Source: an uncultured Chthoniobacterales bacterium
Lineage (GTDB): Bacteria; Verrucomicrobiota; Verrucomicrobiia; Chthoniobacterales; UBA10450
Reading direction: 5' to 3'
Length of the DNA stretch: 6,411 nucleotides
Assembly: GCA_955652155.1 (NCBI GenBank)
Contig: CATPAT010000105.1
Span: 1 to 6,411 of the forward strand
Shown here: positions 1 to 6,298 of the stretch, one piece after another
Layout: the number at the start of each line of letters is the position of its first letter
Numbering within the stretch: position 1 is the stretch's first letter
Made by a program: the position numbers and the translations under genes
The notes under the pieces: generated by a model
Database searches by the model: none
Told to the model about the DNA's origin: nothing
The model's input: the letters and a program-made list of their open reading frames with translations, nothing else

Positions 1-248
1 AAAATTAAATTAGTCGCACTCCAGCCTGCCGGAAGCCCCCTCGTGGCGGCGTGTTTGCAGCAACTGGTGTGCCGGGAACTACGTTGAACCGCTAATTCAG
101 CGAACAAAATCTGCGTGAAATTCTGAGGCTCTGAAAAAGAAAGTTTGCTGTGTTAAAATCGCCTGGCGTTAATACGCTTTGAGTATGGTTCTTAGAGCTT
201 CTGTCCTACTCGCCCCATCTGCACTAGCCAATCCCCATCGAATCCGCA

Positions 249-716
249 TCAGCGCAGTTTGAGAAGAACACCGTCGATCGCAAAGTCGAGCGCCGCCAGC
301 TTGAAGGGCTTGATGAGCACCGTCGCGTTCACTCGCCGGAAGAAAAACTCCATCGCCGGATTGTTCTGGTGGCCGGTAAAAAAAATGAACCGCCGAGCAG
401 TGGCCGGCCGGGCCCGCGTCACCGCCCAGTAGAACATCTCGCCCCCGACTTGCGGCATCATCATGTCGCAAATGATGAGATCAAAGGCGCCCTTCATGAT
501 CTGGCGCAGGCCCTCGGCACCACTCCGGACGGAGGTCACCCCATAAGAGCGGAAGACCAGGTGGTCGTGGAGAACCTCCCGGAAATCATCACGATCTTCC
601 AGGAGCAAAACTCTCCGGGCCGGCCCTCTGAGCGGCGCCACTTCCTCGTCAATGTCGAGAGTGACGGACTCCACAGGATAGGAAACGGGATAGGAAGCTC
701 GCGGTCGCTGGCGCAT
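249..716 (-). CDS. Stand-alone response-regulator receiver (REC) protein
   Basis: A 155-residue protein consisting of one CheY-like receiver domain (about residues 34-153) after a roughly 33-residue N-terminal extension. The phosphoacceptor pocket is complete: acidic pair E40-D41 after the first strand (VLLLED), phosphorylatable D84 in DLIICDMMMP, T114 in FIFFTGH, and K136 in the VLIKPF motif. There is no DNA-binding, GGDEF or other output domain, so it probably works by protein contact, either as a phosphorelay shuttle or by docking onto a partner. No histidine kinase is in the window, so its sensor is unknown. The ATG at 716 is the only good start before the domain; it lacks a clear Shine-Dalgarno sequence, and the extension is weakly conserved in appearance, containing a repeated SYPV. 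The gene is divergent from the downstream small lipoprotein gene. The receiver assignment is firm; the pathway is unknown. Confidence 0.92.
   Translation of the reverse strand: MRQRPRASYPVSYPVESVTLDIDEEVAPLRGPARRVLLLEDRDDFREVLHDHLVFRSYGVTSVRSGAEGLRQIMKGAFDLIICDMMMPQVGGEMFYWAVTRARPATARRFIFFTGHQNNPAMEFFFRRVNATVLIKPFKLAALDFAIDGVLLKLR
675..698 (+). repeat. Two-copy 12-base tandem repeat inside the receiver gene
   Basis: Two adjacent 12-base units (675-686 and 687-698) share the core GGATAGGAA and differ at a few positions. On the minus strand they encode the repeated SYPV at residues 8-15 of the receiver protein, upstream of the folded domain. The repeat looks like a small in-frame duplication in a loosely constrained leader. 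I see no regulatory meaning. Confidence 0.5.
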
Positions 717-826
717 GGTCCCCAGCAGATTAGCAAGACGGGTGCCCTCGGGGCAGTGCGAGACGCTCTTTCCCCACCGTTGAACACCGCTGGCGCATTG
801 AGCGCCTTCGGGCTATAACATGATTC

Positions 827-1087
827 GTGGCCGCCATTCGTAAAATTAACGTCGTGAATCGAACGCTCTTGGTAATTGTCGCGTTTTTGATGTGCGTCGG
901 CTGTCAGATGGACAAAAGGTTTTCTCAACTTCAAACCGGAATGACGAAAGCCCAGGTCCTCAAGATAGTTGGTAAACGTCCGACCGGCGATAAGACGCAA
1001 GACGGGACGGAAATCTTGCAATGGGAGACCGGCAGTCATTACGCCAAGTTTAAGAACGGGCGGCTGATCGACTACGGGACGGAATAA
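827..1087 (+). CDS. Small BamE/SmpA-like lipoprotein
   Basis: An 86-residue protein with a positively charged start (R5, K6, R12), a hydrophobic stretch at residues 13-25 and a candidate lipidated cysteine C26 in the sequence FLMCVGC. This lipobox is imperfect because position -3 is Cys rather than Leu. Q27 at +2 would allow sorting to the outer membrane. The mature part (FSQLQTGMTKAQVLKIVGKRP, then a tryptophan-containing strand and a YAKFKNGRLIDYG strand) has the helix-helix-strand pattern of the SmpA/OmlA (BamE-like) fold, in which the GMT-V--ILG-P signature is typical. BamE itself assists outer-membrane protein assembly, but many short lipoproteins share the fold without that role, so function is not assigned. 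The start is GTG at 827; an in-frame GTG at 854 would keep most of the signal peptide and cannot be excluded. Neither start has a clear Shine-Dalgarno sequence. Confidence 0.78.
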   Translation: MAAIRKINVVNRTLLVIVAFLMCVGCQMDKRFSQLQTGMTKAQVLKIVGKRPTGDKTQDGTEILQWETGSHYAKFKNGRLIDYGTE

Positions 1088-1110
1088 GATTTCATACTGA
1101 AAGTCTACAA

Positions 1111-1135
1111 GCACCCGCGACAGGTGTCGGTATGC
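1111..1135. terminator. Possible weak hairpin between convergent genes
   Basis: In the 62-base gap between the stop codons of the lipoprotein gene and the FecR gene, CGAC and GTCG can pair around an AGGT loop, and flanking GCA and TGC can extend the stem across an internal loop. No T-tract follows on either strand, so it would be a poor intrinsic terminator. It is listed because of its position between converging transcripts. Confidence 0.22.
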
Positions 1136-1149
1136 TGCCTGATAGCCAC

Positions 1150-2097
1150 TCACCCGACGTAGCCGCCGCCTGGTCTTTTCTTCTTCCTCGGTGTTGGCGT
1201 GGGCGTGGGCCGCTTCGGGGTATAACTACCAGGCGGGTTCCTTACATTCCCGGGACGCCAAGGCCGCGGCGAATATGACGGCGGGTAGGCGACTGTGCCC
1301 GATGGATAACCCGTCCAAATACTCGGGCCACTTTGAGTCACCGGCACGCCCTGGACCGGTGTTGGTTGCGGTTTCGATCGCTTCTTAGTTGGTCGAGCTG
1401 GACCTGCTTCCGCCGTTTCCGTCTGCGGTGGCGGTGCATTTTGCCCCTGAACTACGGCAAGCATGAGATCCTGGCTCGGCAATAGCGGAAGACCCGCCAG
1501 CAACGGATGCGTTTTCAAAAGCTCTTCGATCCTGACGTTTGTCGGCTTTGGAATCTTTGTGGCACCGCTTGGCACGCGCACCATTTGTCCGCCTTGGATG
1601 AACGATGATTGATCGATATGATTTTTCAACGTCATCCGCGCACCCCCTTCAAGGACGATCAAATGATCGCCGCCTTGCGGCGTAGAATCGACAATCAGCG
1701 TTGTGCCGGTAATCCCAACTGTCACAGCCTTGGTCGAAACCTCCGCTCCGCTGGAATTCTTTTTGACATAAAGAAGAATCGACCCGCTATCCAAGCGAAC
1801 GCTACGGCCGGCTCGGTCGAAACTGAAAATTGTGTTCTCACCAAGTCGCGTGATCGTTAAATCCCCAAAGGTCAGCTCCGAGCGCGAATCGTCTCCCGTC
1901 CGCAGCGCGGTGCCATTGCTAACTTTGTCATTGAGCGCGGCCGGCCGTGCATCGGCTTGTTCTGGTAAAAGTTGGACCTCGTGAAAAATGGCGGTGACGT
2001 GGCCTTCCGGTTCCGAAGTTTGCGATAAAGCAAAAGTGGCGATGAGCGCTCCCGTCATAACGAAAGCACACAAAATCACTCGTGGACCAGGGGTCAT
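1150..2097 (-). CDS. Exported FecR-domain protein with proline-rich tail
   Basis: A 315-residue protein. Residues 1-25 form a signal peptide (R6, hydrophobic core 7-24, likely cleavage after ALS before Q26). Residues about 58-155 match the FecR domain: GTALRTGDDSRSEL near 62-75, LGENTIFSF at 85-93, the GSILLYV strand at 105-111 and the hallmark VGITGTTLIV at 127-136. From about residue 218 the chain becomes Pro/Thr/Lys/Arg-rich and low complexity, ending in PTPTPTPRKKKRPGGG, which suggests a disordered, basic periplasmic or surface-exposed tail. Classical FecR is an anti-sigma signalling protein with an N-terminal cytoplasmic part; here that part is replaced by a cleavable signal, and no ECF sigma factor or TonB receptor is nearby. 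It is therefore better described as an exported FecR-domain protein of unknown role than as an iron regulator. The gene follows the methyltransferase gene on the same strand after 68 bases; the ATG at 2097 has no strong ribosome-binding site. Confidence 0.88.
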   Translation of the reverse strand: MTPGPRVILCAFVMTGALIATFALSQTSEPEGHVTAIFHEVQLLPEQADARPAALNDKVSNGTALRTGDDSRSELTFGDLTITRLGENTIFSFDRAGRSVRLDSGSILLYVKKNSSGAEVSTKAVTVGITGTTLIVDSTPQGGDHLIVLEGGARMTLKNHIDQSSFIQGGQMVRVPSGATKIPKPTNVRIEELLKTHPLLAGLPLLPSQDLMLAVVQGQNAPPPQTETAEAGPARPTKKRSKPQPTPVQGVPVTQSGPSIWTGYPSGTVAYPPSYSPRPWRPGNVRNPPGSYTPKRPTPTPTPRKKKRPGGGYVG

Positions 2098-2165
2098 GGA
2101 TTCAGCGAATGATCTACTAAGTTTGCCGCTGAATGTCGACTACCGCGATAGGACGAGATCTGCGG

Positions 2166-2921
2166 CTAAGTTGCTTGCACCTCGCGCGCGACTTCCGAAA
2201 AATTCCGTGGCAGGTCACCCAGCTTTTTCACTACCAGCATCGAGCCGGCGGATTGCCATTTCGTAGCCAAACCCTGACGAATCAGTTCATCACAGACCTT
2301 CAACACGCCTGGCTCGTAATCAGGCGCTACTTCCAGTTTTTGTCGTTTTCGAAATTTATTTTTCAAGCGGATCCACAGGCGCTTCAATCTCCGATCCGCA
2401 TCACGCCATTTGAAATTGTCATTTGGCAAGGCGTCATGAAACGCCACCAGCGCTGGATATTGGCCTGACGATTGGAGCGCGTTCCAATGCGCAACTACAT
2501 CCGCGAGGACGCCTTCAAAAGTGTGATCGCCGTCAATGAACAAAAACCCAAACCTCAAGTTTGGTATCGGCACGCGCGAATCGGCCACCAGCAAATGTAC
2601 ACGGCTTTTGTTTGCCACACGCCCCAGGTAATCTTTGCACGCGCGATCTTCGTGCGACCTGTTGTCGATCGAATAAATCTCGCGATCCAGTGCCGCGGCG
2701 GCGGCGAGCAAAACCGTGGAACCGGCGAGGTTGCGCCCGATCTCGAGAATATTTCCCGACGTGGCTTTTGCCGCCTTCCATAACAGTGCCGCTTCGTCGA
2801 AGCCCTGGCGGATGAGACGGCGATTGCGACTATCGCAAGTGAAGATCCAGGCCAGATCTTCAAAGCCTTCGGTCGCGGGATGCGTTGATTCTTCCACCGA
2901 GGCGATAAAAGCCTGACTCAT
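2166..2921 (-). CDS. Class I SAM-dependent methyltransferase (Methyltransf_24 type)
   Basis: About 251 residues from the ATG at 2921. The Rossmann SAM-binding motif I is ILEIGRNLAGST (residues 58-69), with an acidic residue ending strand 2 at D86 (IYSIDNRS). FLFIDGDHTFEGV (127-138) and the later LVAFHDA (158-164) are the IDGDH and HD signatures of the Methyltransf_24/cephalosporin-hydroxylase-like family, where acidic and His residues often bind a metal beside the acceptor hydroxyl. The C-terminal part is basic (RLKRLWIRLKNKFRKRQK). The family includes O-methyltransferases for sugars and small molecules; the substrate here is unknown. The open frame continues upstream to 3179, but that part is antisense to the conserved PAPS-binding region of the sulfotransferase gene, so I chose the internal ATG; a TTG at 2933 is an alternative. 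The gene is divergent from the sulfotransferase gene, 60 bases away. Confidence 0.85.
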   Translation of the reverse strand: MSQAFIASVEESTHPATEGFEDLAWIFTCDSRNRRLIRQGFDEAALLWKAAKATSGNILEIGRNLAGSTVLLAAAAALDREIYSIDNRSHEDRACKDYLGRVANKSRVHLLVADSRVPIPNLRFGFLFIDGDHTFEGVLADVVAHWNALQSSGQYPALVAFHDALPNDNFKWRDADRRLKRLWIRLKNKFRKRQKLEVAPDYEPGVLKVCDELIRQGLATKWQSAGSMLVVKKLGDLPRNFSEVAREVQAT

Positions 2922-2958
2922 CGTCGCGCGCAACTCGTCGATCCAGTTTCGCGTTACC

Positions 2959-2978
2959 CGAAAAGTGGTACCGTTTCG
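2959..2978. repeat. Imperfect palindrome between divergent genes
   Basis: CGAAA and TTTCG form the outer arms of a 20-base imperfect inverted repeat around a GGTACC core. The arms are unequally spaced from the core, by AGT on one side and G on the other. It lies in the 60-base gap between the methyltransferase and sulfotransferase starts, so it could be an operator for both. It also resembles, from memory, short palindromes dispersed in other bacterial genomes. Both readings are inference. Confidence 0.35.
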
Positions 2979-2981
2979 AGC

Positions 2982-3797
2982 GTGGAGTCGATCCAGACCA
3001 GCAGCCAAGCTTCCGCAAATCCGTCTCGCTTTCGGCGGCGCCATGTTCAACGCGTCGATTTCATAGTCCCCGGCGTGCAAAAGGCCGGCACAACTGCGAT
3101 CCACGATTTTCTGGCTCAACATCCGCACGTCGCGCTGCTGCGTGACCAGGCTCTCCATTTCTTCGACAAAGAAGAACATTTCTCCGGTGAGCCCGACTAT
3201 CGGATTTTGCTCGGGAACTTCGATCCCCGCTGGCGGTGGCGGGTGGCGGGAGAGGTCACCGCTGACTATCTTTATTATCCGCAGGCGATCGAGCGTATCG
3301 CCCGCTACAACGCGAAAATGAAATTGATCATTTCACTGCGCCATCCGATCGAGCGCGCGTTTTCCCAATGGAACATGCGACGTGAGAAAGATCAGGAGCC
3401 GCTGGAATTCATCGACGCCCTGAAGCGCGATCAAGAAATTGGGATCTGGAAAGGGCCGCGCGGAAACGCTTACCTAGCCCGTAGCCTATACCTCCCTCAA
3501 CTCGAAAAGGCTTTCCAACTCTTCCCGCGCGAGCAGGTGTTCATTATTAAGTACGAGAACTTCCGCGCCGATCCTTTCCCCCTACTTGATCGCATGTTCG
3601 ATTTCCTTGGCCTGCGAAGAAAATCCCATTTGAAGAACAGACAACGCAACGTCGGTTCTTATTCGCGAAAACTAACTTCCGAGGAGCGCGAATATGCGAA
3701 CCGCATTTTCGACGAAGATATTACCAAGGTCGAAGCGCTTCTTGACTGGGACTGCGCTGATTGGCGCTTCAAAACGTCCGTTTCGGCGAGCGCTTAG
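2982..3797 (+). CDS. PAPS-dependent sulfotransferase
   Basis: A 271-residue cytosolic-type sulfotransferase that would transfer sulfate from 3'-phosphoadenylyl sulfate to a hydroxyl or amine. The 5'-phosphosulfate-binding loop is FIVPGVQKAGTTAIHDFL (residues 27-44, key K34 and TT at 37-38). The 3'-phosphate-binding motif is SLRHPIERAFSQW (118-130, R120 and S128). ALHFFD (57-62) matches the K-E-x-HFFD block seen in heparan-type and bacterial members. IIKYENFRADP and the terminal IFDEDITKVEALLDWDCADW are typical of the family's C-terminus. There is no membrane anchor or signal peptide. The acceptor is unknown; sulfation of a surface glycan or lipid is plausible. Translation most likely starts at the GTG at 2982, the only usual start codon between the preceding in-frame stop at 2886-2888 and the PAPS loop; it lacks a strong Shine-Dalgarno sequence. 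No PAPS-synthesis gene is in the window. The gene converges on nadK with a 19-base gap. Confidence 0.92.
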   Translation: MESIQTSSQASANPSRFRRRHVQRVDFIVPGVQKAGTTAIHDFLAQHPHVALLRDQALHFFDKEEHFSGEPDYRILLGNFDPRWRWRVAGEVTADYLYYPQAIERIARYNAKMKLIISLRHPIERAFSQWNMRREKDQEPLEFIDALKRDQEIGIWKGPRGNAYLARSLYLPQLEKAFQLFPREQVFIIKYENFRADPFPLLDRMFDFLGLRRKSHLKNRQRNVGSYSRKLTSEEREYANRIFDEDITKVEALLDWDCADWRFKTSVSASA

Positions 3798-3816
3798 TTT
3801 ACAAATCGCGCGCCGT

Positions 3817-4683
3817 TTAGACGTTGCTGCCGCTCCATTTGAGTTTCTGGCGGACCACGCTGAAGAACGACATGTCCGGCATCGCCGCCAATTGCAGCGT
3901 CTTTTTCGCTTTCCGGATCTGAACGGTGGCGTCCTTCGTGATCCGGACCGGCTCACGTCCGTCAACAGTCAGATAAACCGGGTAATCCGGCTCGCTCGCT
4001 TCCACTTCGATCGTCCAATTCTCTGAAACGATAATGGAACGATTTGTCAGCACGTGCGGACAGATCGGCGTAATCACGAATACTCCGGATTCCGGCTCCA
4101 GGATCGGTCCGCCCGCGGAAAGCGAATAGGCAGTGGAACCGGTCGGTGTCGCGATAATCAAACCGTCGGCATTGAACTCCGTCAGCGGTTCACCGTTTAC
4201 GCGTGTGTGCAGTCGAATCAATCGCGAGATTTCGCCGCGGCTAAACACGGCGTCGTTCAGCGCAATCATCGGTTCGTGCTTTTCCTTCGAATCCCGAAGC
4301 ACGACCTCGAGCAGTGCGCGAGTGCTAAATGTCATTTTCCCTTTGGCGATACATTCAACTGCTTCCCGAAATGCCGGTGAGCTCGCGCACGTCAAAAAAC
4401 CAAGCGAGCCGACATTAATCCCAAAAATCGGTGGACTCGATTCGCCGAGATGGCCGGCCACATTCAAAATAGTGCCGTCGCCTCCGACCACGACCAGCAA
4501 ATCGACCTTGCCTGCGAGTTGAGCGATCGTGGTATCGGAACGCTGGCCACTGACCGCCGCGGTCTCTTTCTCCAGCAAGGTCGACATCGAGAAACGGGCA
4601 AACTCCGCTATCAGCGAGTTGATCAGCTCCCCAACTCCGGGTTTACCCGGGTGCGCGATCAATCCGATTGTTTTCGGATGCAT
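3817..4683 (-). CDS. nadK: NAD kinase
   Basis: A 288-residue ATP-dependent (or polyphosphate-dependent) NAD kinase, which phosphorylates the adenosine ribose of NAD to make NADP in the cytosol. The family signatures are all present and in order: the start IGLIAHPGKPG (6-16), VVVGGDGTILN with GGDGT at 67-71, FGINVGSLGFLT (87-98), LNDAVFSRG (142-150, the NE/ND motif contacting the nicotinamide ribose), and ADGLIIATPTGSTAYSLSAGGP (172-193). Length is normal. The ATG at 4683 lies inside the end of tlyA, a 25-base overlap, and is preceded by a good Shine-Dalgarno sequence, so it is probably translated by coupling and reinitiation from the tlyA message. The tlyA-nadK order also occurs in Mycobacterium tuberculosis, where recN follows; here recN is absent and the next gene converges. 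Confidence 0.97.
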   Translation of the reverse strand: MHPKTIGLIAHPGKPGVGELINSLIAEFARFSMSTLLEKETAAVSGQRSDTTIAQLAGKVDLLVVVGGDGTILNVAGHLGESSPPIFGINVGSLGFLTCASSPAFREAVECIAKGKMTFSTRALLEVVLRDSKEKHEPMIALNDAVFSRGEISRLIRLHTRVNGEPLTEFNADGLIIATPTGSTAYSLSAGGPILEPESGVFVITPICPHVLTNRSIIVSENWTIEVEASEPDYPVYLTVDGREPVRITKDATVQIRKAKKTLQLAAMPDMSFFSVVRQKLKWSGSNV

Positions 4684-5399
4684 ATAAAAAATTCCTGGTT
4701 GCCATCGGTTCCGGTGATGGTCGATGGAACGAGACCAACCACATGATAATTCGCTTTTTCGACAAACTTCACAATTTTTTGCTGCGCTTTTTCGTGGAGT
4801 GCAGGCTCGCGCACAATTCCACCCCGGCCGACATCTTTGCGCTCTAATTCAAATTGCGGTTTGATTAGCGCCAGAATCATACCGTCCTGGGTTATCAACT
4901 CGAAAGCCCGAGGCAAGATCAAAGTCAGCGAGATGAACGAGACGTCGATCACGCAAAGATCGACCAGTTGAGGGATTTGTTCACGCGAAAGAAATCGCGC
5001 ATTCACTTTTTCCATCACCACCACACGCGAATCGTTTCTTAATTTCCAAGCCAATTGACCGTGACCAACATCGATCGCGAATACTTTCGGCGCGCCGCGT
5101 TGCAGCAGGCAATCGGTAAATCCACCGGTGGACGCGCCAATGTCGATCGCGGTCTTTCCCTGAACAACGACTCCAAAAAAGTCGAGCGCACCGCCAAGTT
5201 TCAACGCGCCGCGACTCGCGAATTGCGGCGGCTGCACAACCGAAATCGGGGCGTCGACTTCAATCAGCTCGGCCGCCTTCTTGAATACGTGGTCCCCCAC
5301 CCTGACTTCGCCCGCCATGATCGCGCGCTGCGCGCGCGCGCGGCTTTCAAAAAATCCACGCTCGACCAAAGCCTGATCGACTCGCGCCTTCTTTTTCAT
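4659..5399 (-). CDS. tlyA: TlyA-family rRNA (cytidine-2'-O)-methyltransferase
   Basis: A 246-residue protein of the TlyA/hemolysin-A family, which 2'-O-methylates ribosomal RNA cytidines and is linked to capreomycin susceptibility in mycobacteria. An N-terminal S4 RNA-binding domain (about residues 5-60: RVDQALVERGFFESRARAQRAI) is followed by the SRGALKL linker (62-68) and an FtsJ/RrmJ-like SAM domain. Motif I is DIGASTGGFTDCLLQRGA (86-103). The K-D-K-E catalytic tetrad is visible as K67, D152 (VIDVSFISL), K180 (LIKPQFE) and E236 (GNQEFFI). Whether it modifies both subunits or only 16S rRNA cannot be told from sequence alone; the full N-terminal RARAQ segment favours the longer type, weakly. 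The ATG at 5399 overlaps the bioA stop as ATGA, with GGAAG ten bases upstream. A TTG three codons earlier is too close to that site to be the start. Confidence 0.95.
   Translation of the reverse strand: MKKKARVDQALVERGFFESRARAQRAIMAGEVRVGDHVFKKAAELIEVDAPISVVQPPQFASRGALKLGGALDFFGVVVQGKTAIDIGASTGGFTDCLLQRGAPKVFAIDVGHGQLAWKLRNDSRVVVMEKVNARFLSREQIPQLVDLCVIDVSFISLTLILPRAFELITQDGMILALIKPQFELERKDVGRGGIVREPALHEKAQQKIVKFVEKANYHVVGLVPSTITGTDGNQEFFICIRKQSD
4692..4696 (-). promoter_or_regulatory. Ribosome-binding site of nadK
   Basis: AGGAA read on the minus strand, eight bases before the ATG at 4683 and within the last codons of tlyA. It supports that ATG as the true nadK start and lets nadK be initiated independently of, as well as coupled to, tlyA. 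Confidence 0.65.
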
Positions 5400-6298
5400 G
5401 GGCTGCAAACTTCCAAAATCGAATCATGGATCGCTCCGATCGTAGACGTCAGCTGCTCCGAGGTAATGCAAAGCGGCGGCATCAACACGATCACATTACG
5501 AATCGGCCGGGTCAGCAACCCGCGCCCGCGCGCGGCGAGGCAAACTTTCGTTGCAAGGCTTGTCCTGAGCGCAGTCGAAGGATCGACATCCGCCGCTTGT
5601 TTCAGCTCGATTCCGGCGATGAAGCCGCACCGGCGAACCTCATTCACCGCCGGCAACCCTCGCAGTTTCGCGAGTCCGGCACTCAGTTGTTCGATTTTCG
5701 GCTGCAATTTTTCCAGGACGCTCTCTTTCTCAAAAACTTCAAGGCTCGCTTTCGCGGCCGCGCAGCCGAGCGCGTTTCCGGTGTAACTGTGTCCGTAAGC
5801 GAGCGCTTTTCCTTCTCCAATCGAACCGTCGAAGCGTGAAAAAATTTCTTCTGTAACTAACGTCATCGCCAGCGGCAGATACCCGCCGGTCAGTCCCTTT
5901 CCCAGCACGGCAATGTCCGCGAGCAGCGACTCGTGTTCGCTGGCAAACATTTTTCCCGTTCTTCCGAACCCGGTCATCACTTCGTCGACGATTAAGAGCG
6001 CGCTGGTTCGATCGCACCATTCGCGCACCGCGCGCAACGTTCCCGGCGGCCAAAGTTTCATTCCCGCTGCGCCTTGAATCAGCGGCTCGATCACAACCGC
6101 GGCGATCTTCGCCGCTTCGGTCGCCGAAATTCGCTCAAGCGTCTTTAAATCGGGAACGTGGATCACGGGAAAATTCCATCGTGTCGGTCCGATTTGGAAC
6201 ATCGCAGCCGCGCCGAGTGCGGCCGCGCCCGCAGTGTCGCCATGATAGCCGTGCTGAAACTTGATGAATTGATGTTTTCTAGAATTTCGCAATCCCAA
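5396..6298 (-). CDS. bioA: Adenosylmethionine-8-amino-7-oxononanoate aminotransferase, main part (frameshifted, partial)
   Basis: This is the major part of BioA, a PLP-dependent class III aminotransferase that converts KAPA to DAPA with S-adenosylmethionine as amino donor in biotin synthesis. Numbered from the open frame, it shows GYHGDT (17-22), EPLIQGAAGM (71-80), the PLP-pyridine aspartate D105 in LLIVDEVMTGFGRTG, the Schiff-base lysine K134 in VLGKGLTGGYLPLA, and YGHSYTGNALGCAAA. Near the C-terminus RPIRNVIVLMPP corresponds to the BioA RPLGNVIYLMPP block, whose first Arg binds the substrate carboxylate; this separates BioA from other class III enzymes. The apparent TTG start at 6298 is an artefact: homology continues in another frame to the window edge, so the gene carries a frameshift around 6269-6294. 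All catalytic residues lie downstream of it. A dispersed-repeat-like sequence sits in frame at 5559-5588. It is the first visible gene of the bioA-tlyA-nadK operon. Confidence 0.93.
   Translation of the reverse strand: MGLRNSRKHQFIKFQHGYHGDTAGAAALGAAAMFQIGPTRWNFPVIHVPDLKTLERISATEAAKIAAVVIEPLIQGAAGMKLWPPGTLRAVREWCDRTSALLIVDEVMTGFGRTGKMFASEHESLLADIAVLGKGLTGGYLPLAMTLVTEEIFSRFDGSIGEGKALAYGHSYTGNALGCAAAKASLEVFEKESVLEKLQPKIEQLSAGLAKLRGLPAVNEVRRCGFIAGIELKQAADVDPSTALRTSLATKVCLAARGRGLLTRPIRNVIVLMPPLCITSEQLTSTIGAIHDSILEVCSP
5410..5414 (-). promoter_or_regulatory. Ribosome-binding site of tlyA, deciding the start
   Basis: GGAAG on the minus strand, ten bases before the ATG at 5399 but only one base before the competing TTG at 5408. 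The spacing selects the ATG, which forms an ATGA overlap with the bioA stop codon and implies translational coupling. Confidence 0.5.
5559..5588. repeat. Short dispersed-repeat-like sequence inside bioA
   Basis: The segment around TCCTGAGCGCAGTCGAAGGA (5563-5582) has TCCT/AGGA ends that can pair as an imperfect hairpin. Read on the minus strand in the bioA frame it gives DPSTALRTSL; the plus frames give LSAVEG and CPERSRR. I recognise these peptides as translations of a short repeat scattered through many environmental bacterial genomes, but I could not search to confirm. It lies in a loop of BioA of variable length, between GIEL and the VCLAARGRG helix, and keeps the frame open. Confidence 0.55.

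Noticed and set aside
1..248. Possible promoter, small RNA or terminator at the left edge, for example around TTAAAAT near 153-159
   Set aside because: I found no paired -35/-10 elements, no stable hairpin with a T-tract and no coding frame that could be supported.
369..818. Open frame of 149 codons on the plus strand
   Set aside because: It is antisense to the receiver gene, has no recognisable domain, and the opposite strand carries complete receiver motifs.
2098..2165. GCCGC and GCGGC inverted arms in the gap between the methyltransferase and FecR genes
   Set aside because: The arms are only five bases with a loop of tens of bases, and there is no T-tract, so chance pairing is the simplest explanation.
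2922..3179. An 86-residue N-terminal extension of the methyltransferase frame
   Set aside because: It is antisense to the sulfotransferase start, including the conserved PAPS loop, and has no recognisable domain; the methyltransferase fold is complete from the ATG at 2921.
5331..5342. Alternating CG run that could form Z-DNA
   Set aside because: It encodes the ordinary Ala/Arg-rich RARA segment of the TlyA S4 domain in a GC-rich gene; no separate function is needed.
5400..5408. TTG start for tlyA three codons upstream of the ATG
   Set aside because: It would sit one base from the GGAAG site; the ATG at 5399 has workable spacing and forms the ATGA overlap with bioA.
5055..5786. Open frame of 243 codons on the plus strand
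   Set aside because: It is antisense to tlyA and bioA, which are both clear by motif; the frame has low-complexity Arg/Ala-rich translation.
6296..6298. TTG as the true start of bioA
   Set aside because: BioA homology, including the PLP-phosphate-binding block, continues upstream in another frame to the window edge, so this is the point of a frameshift and not a start.
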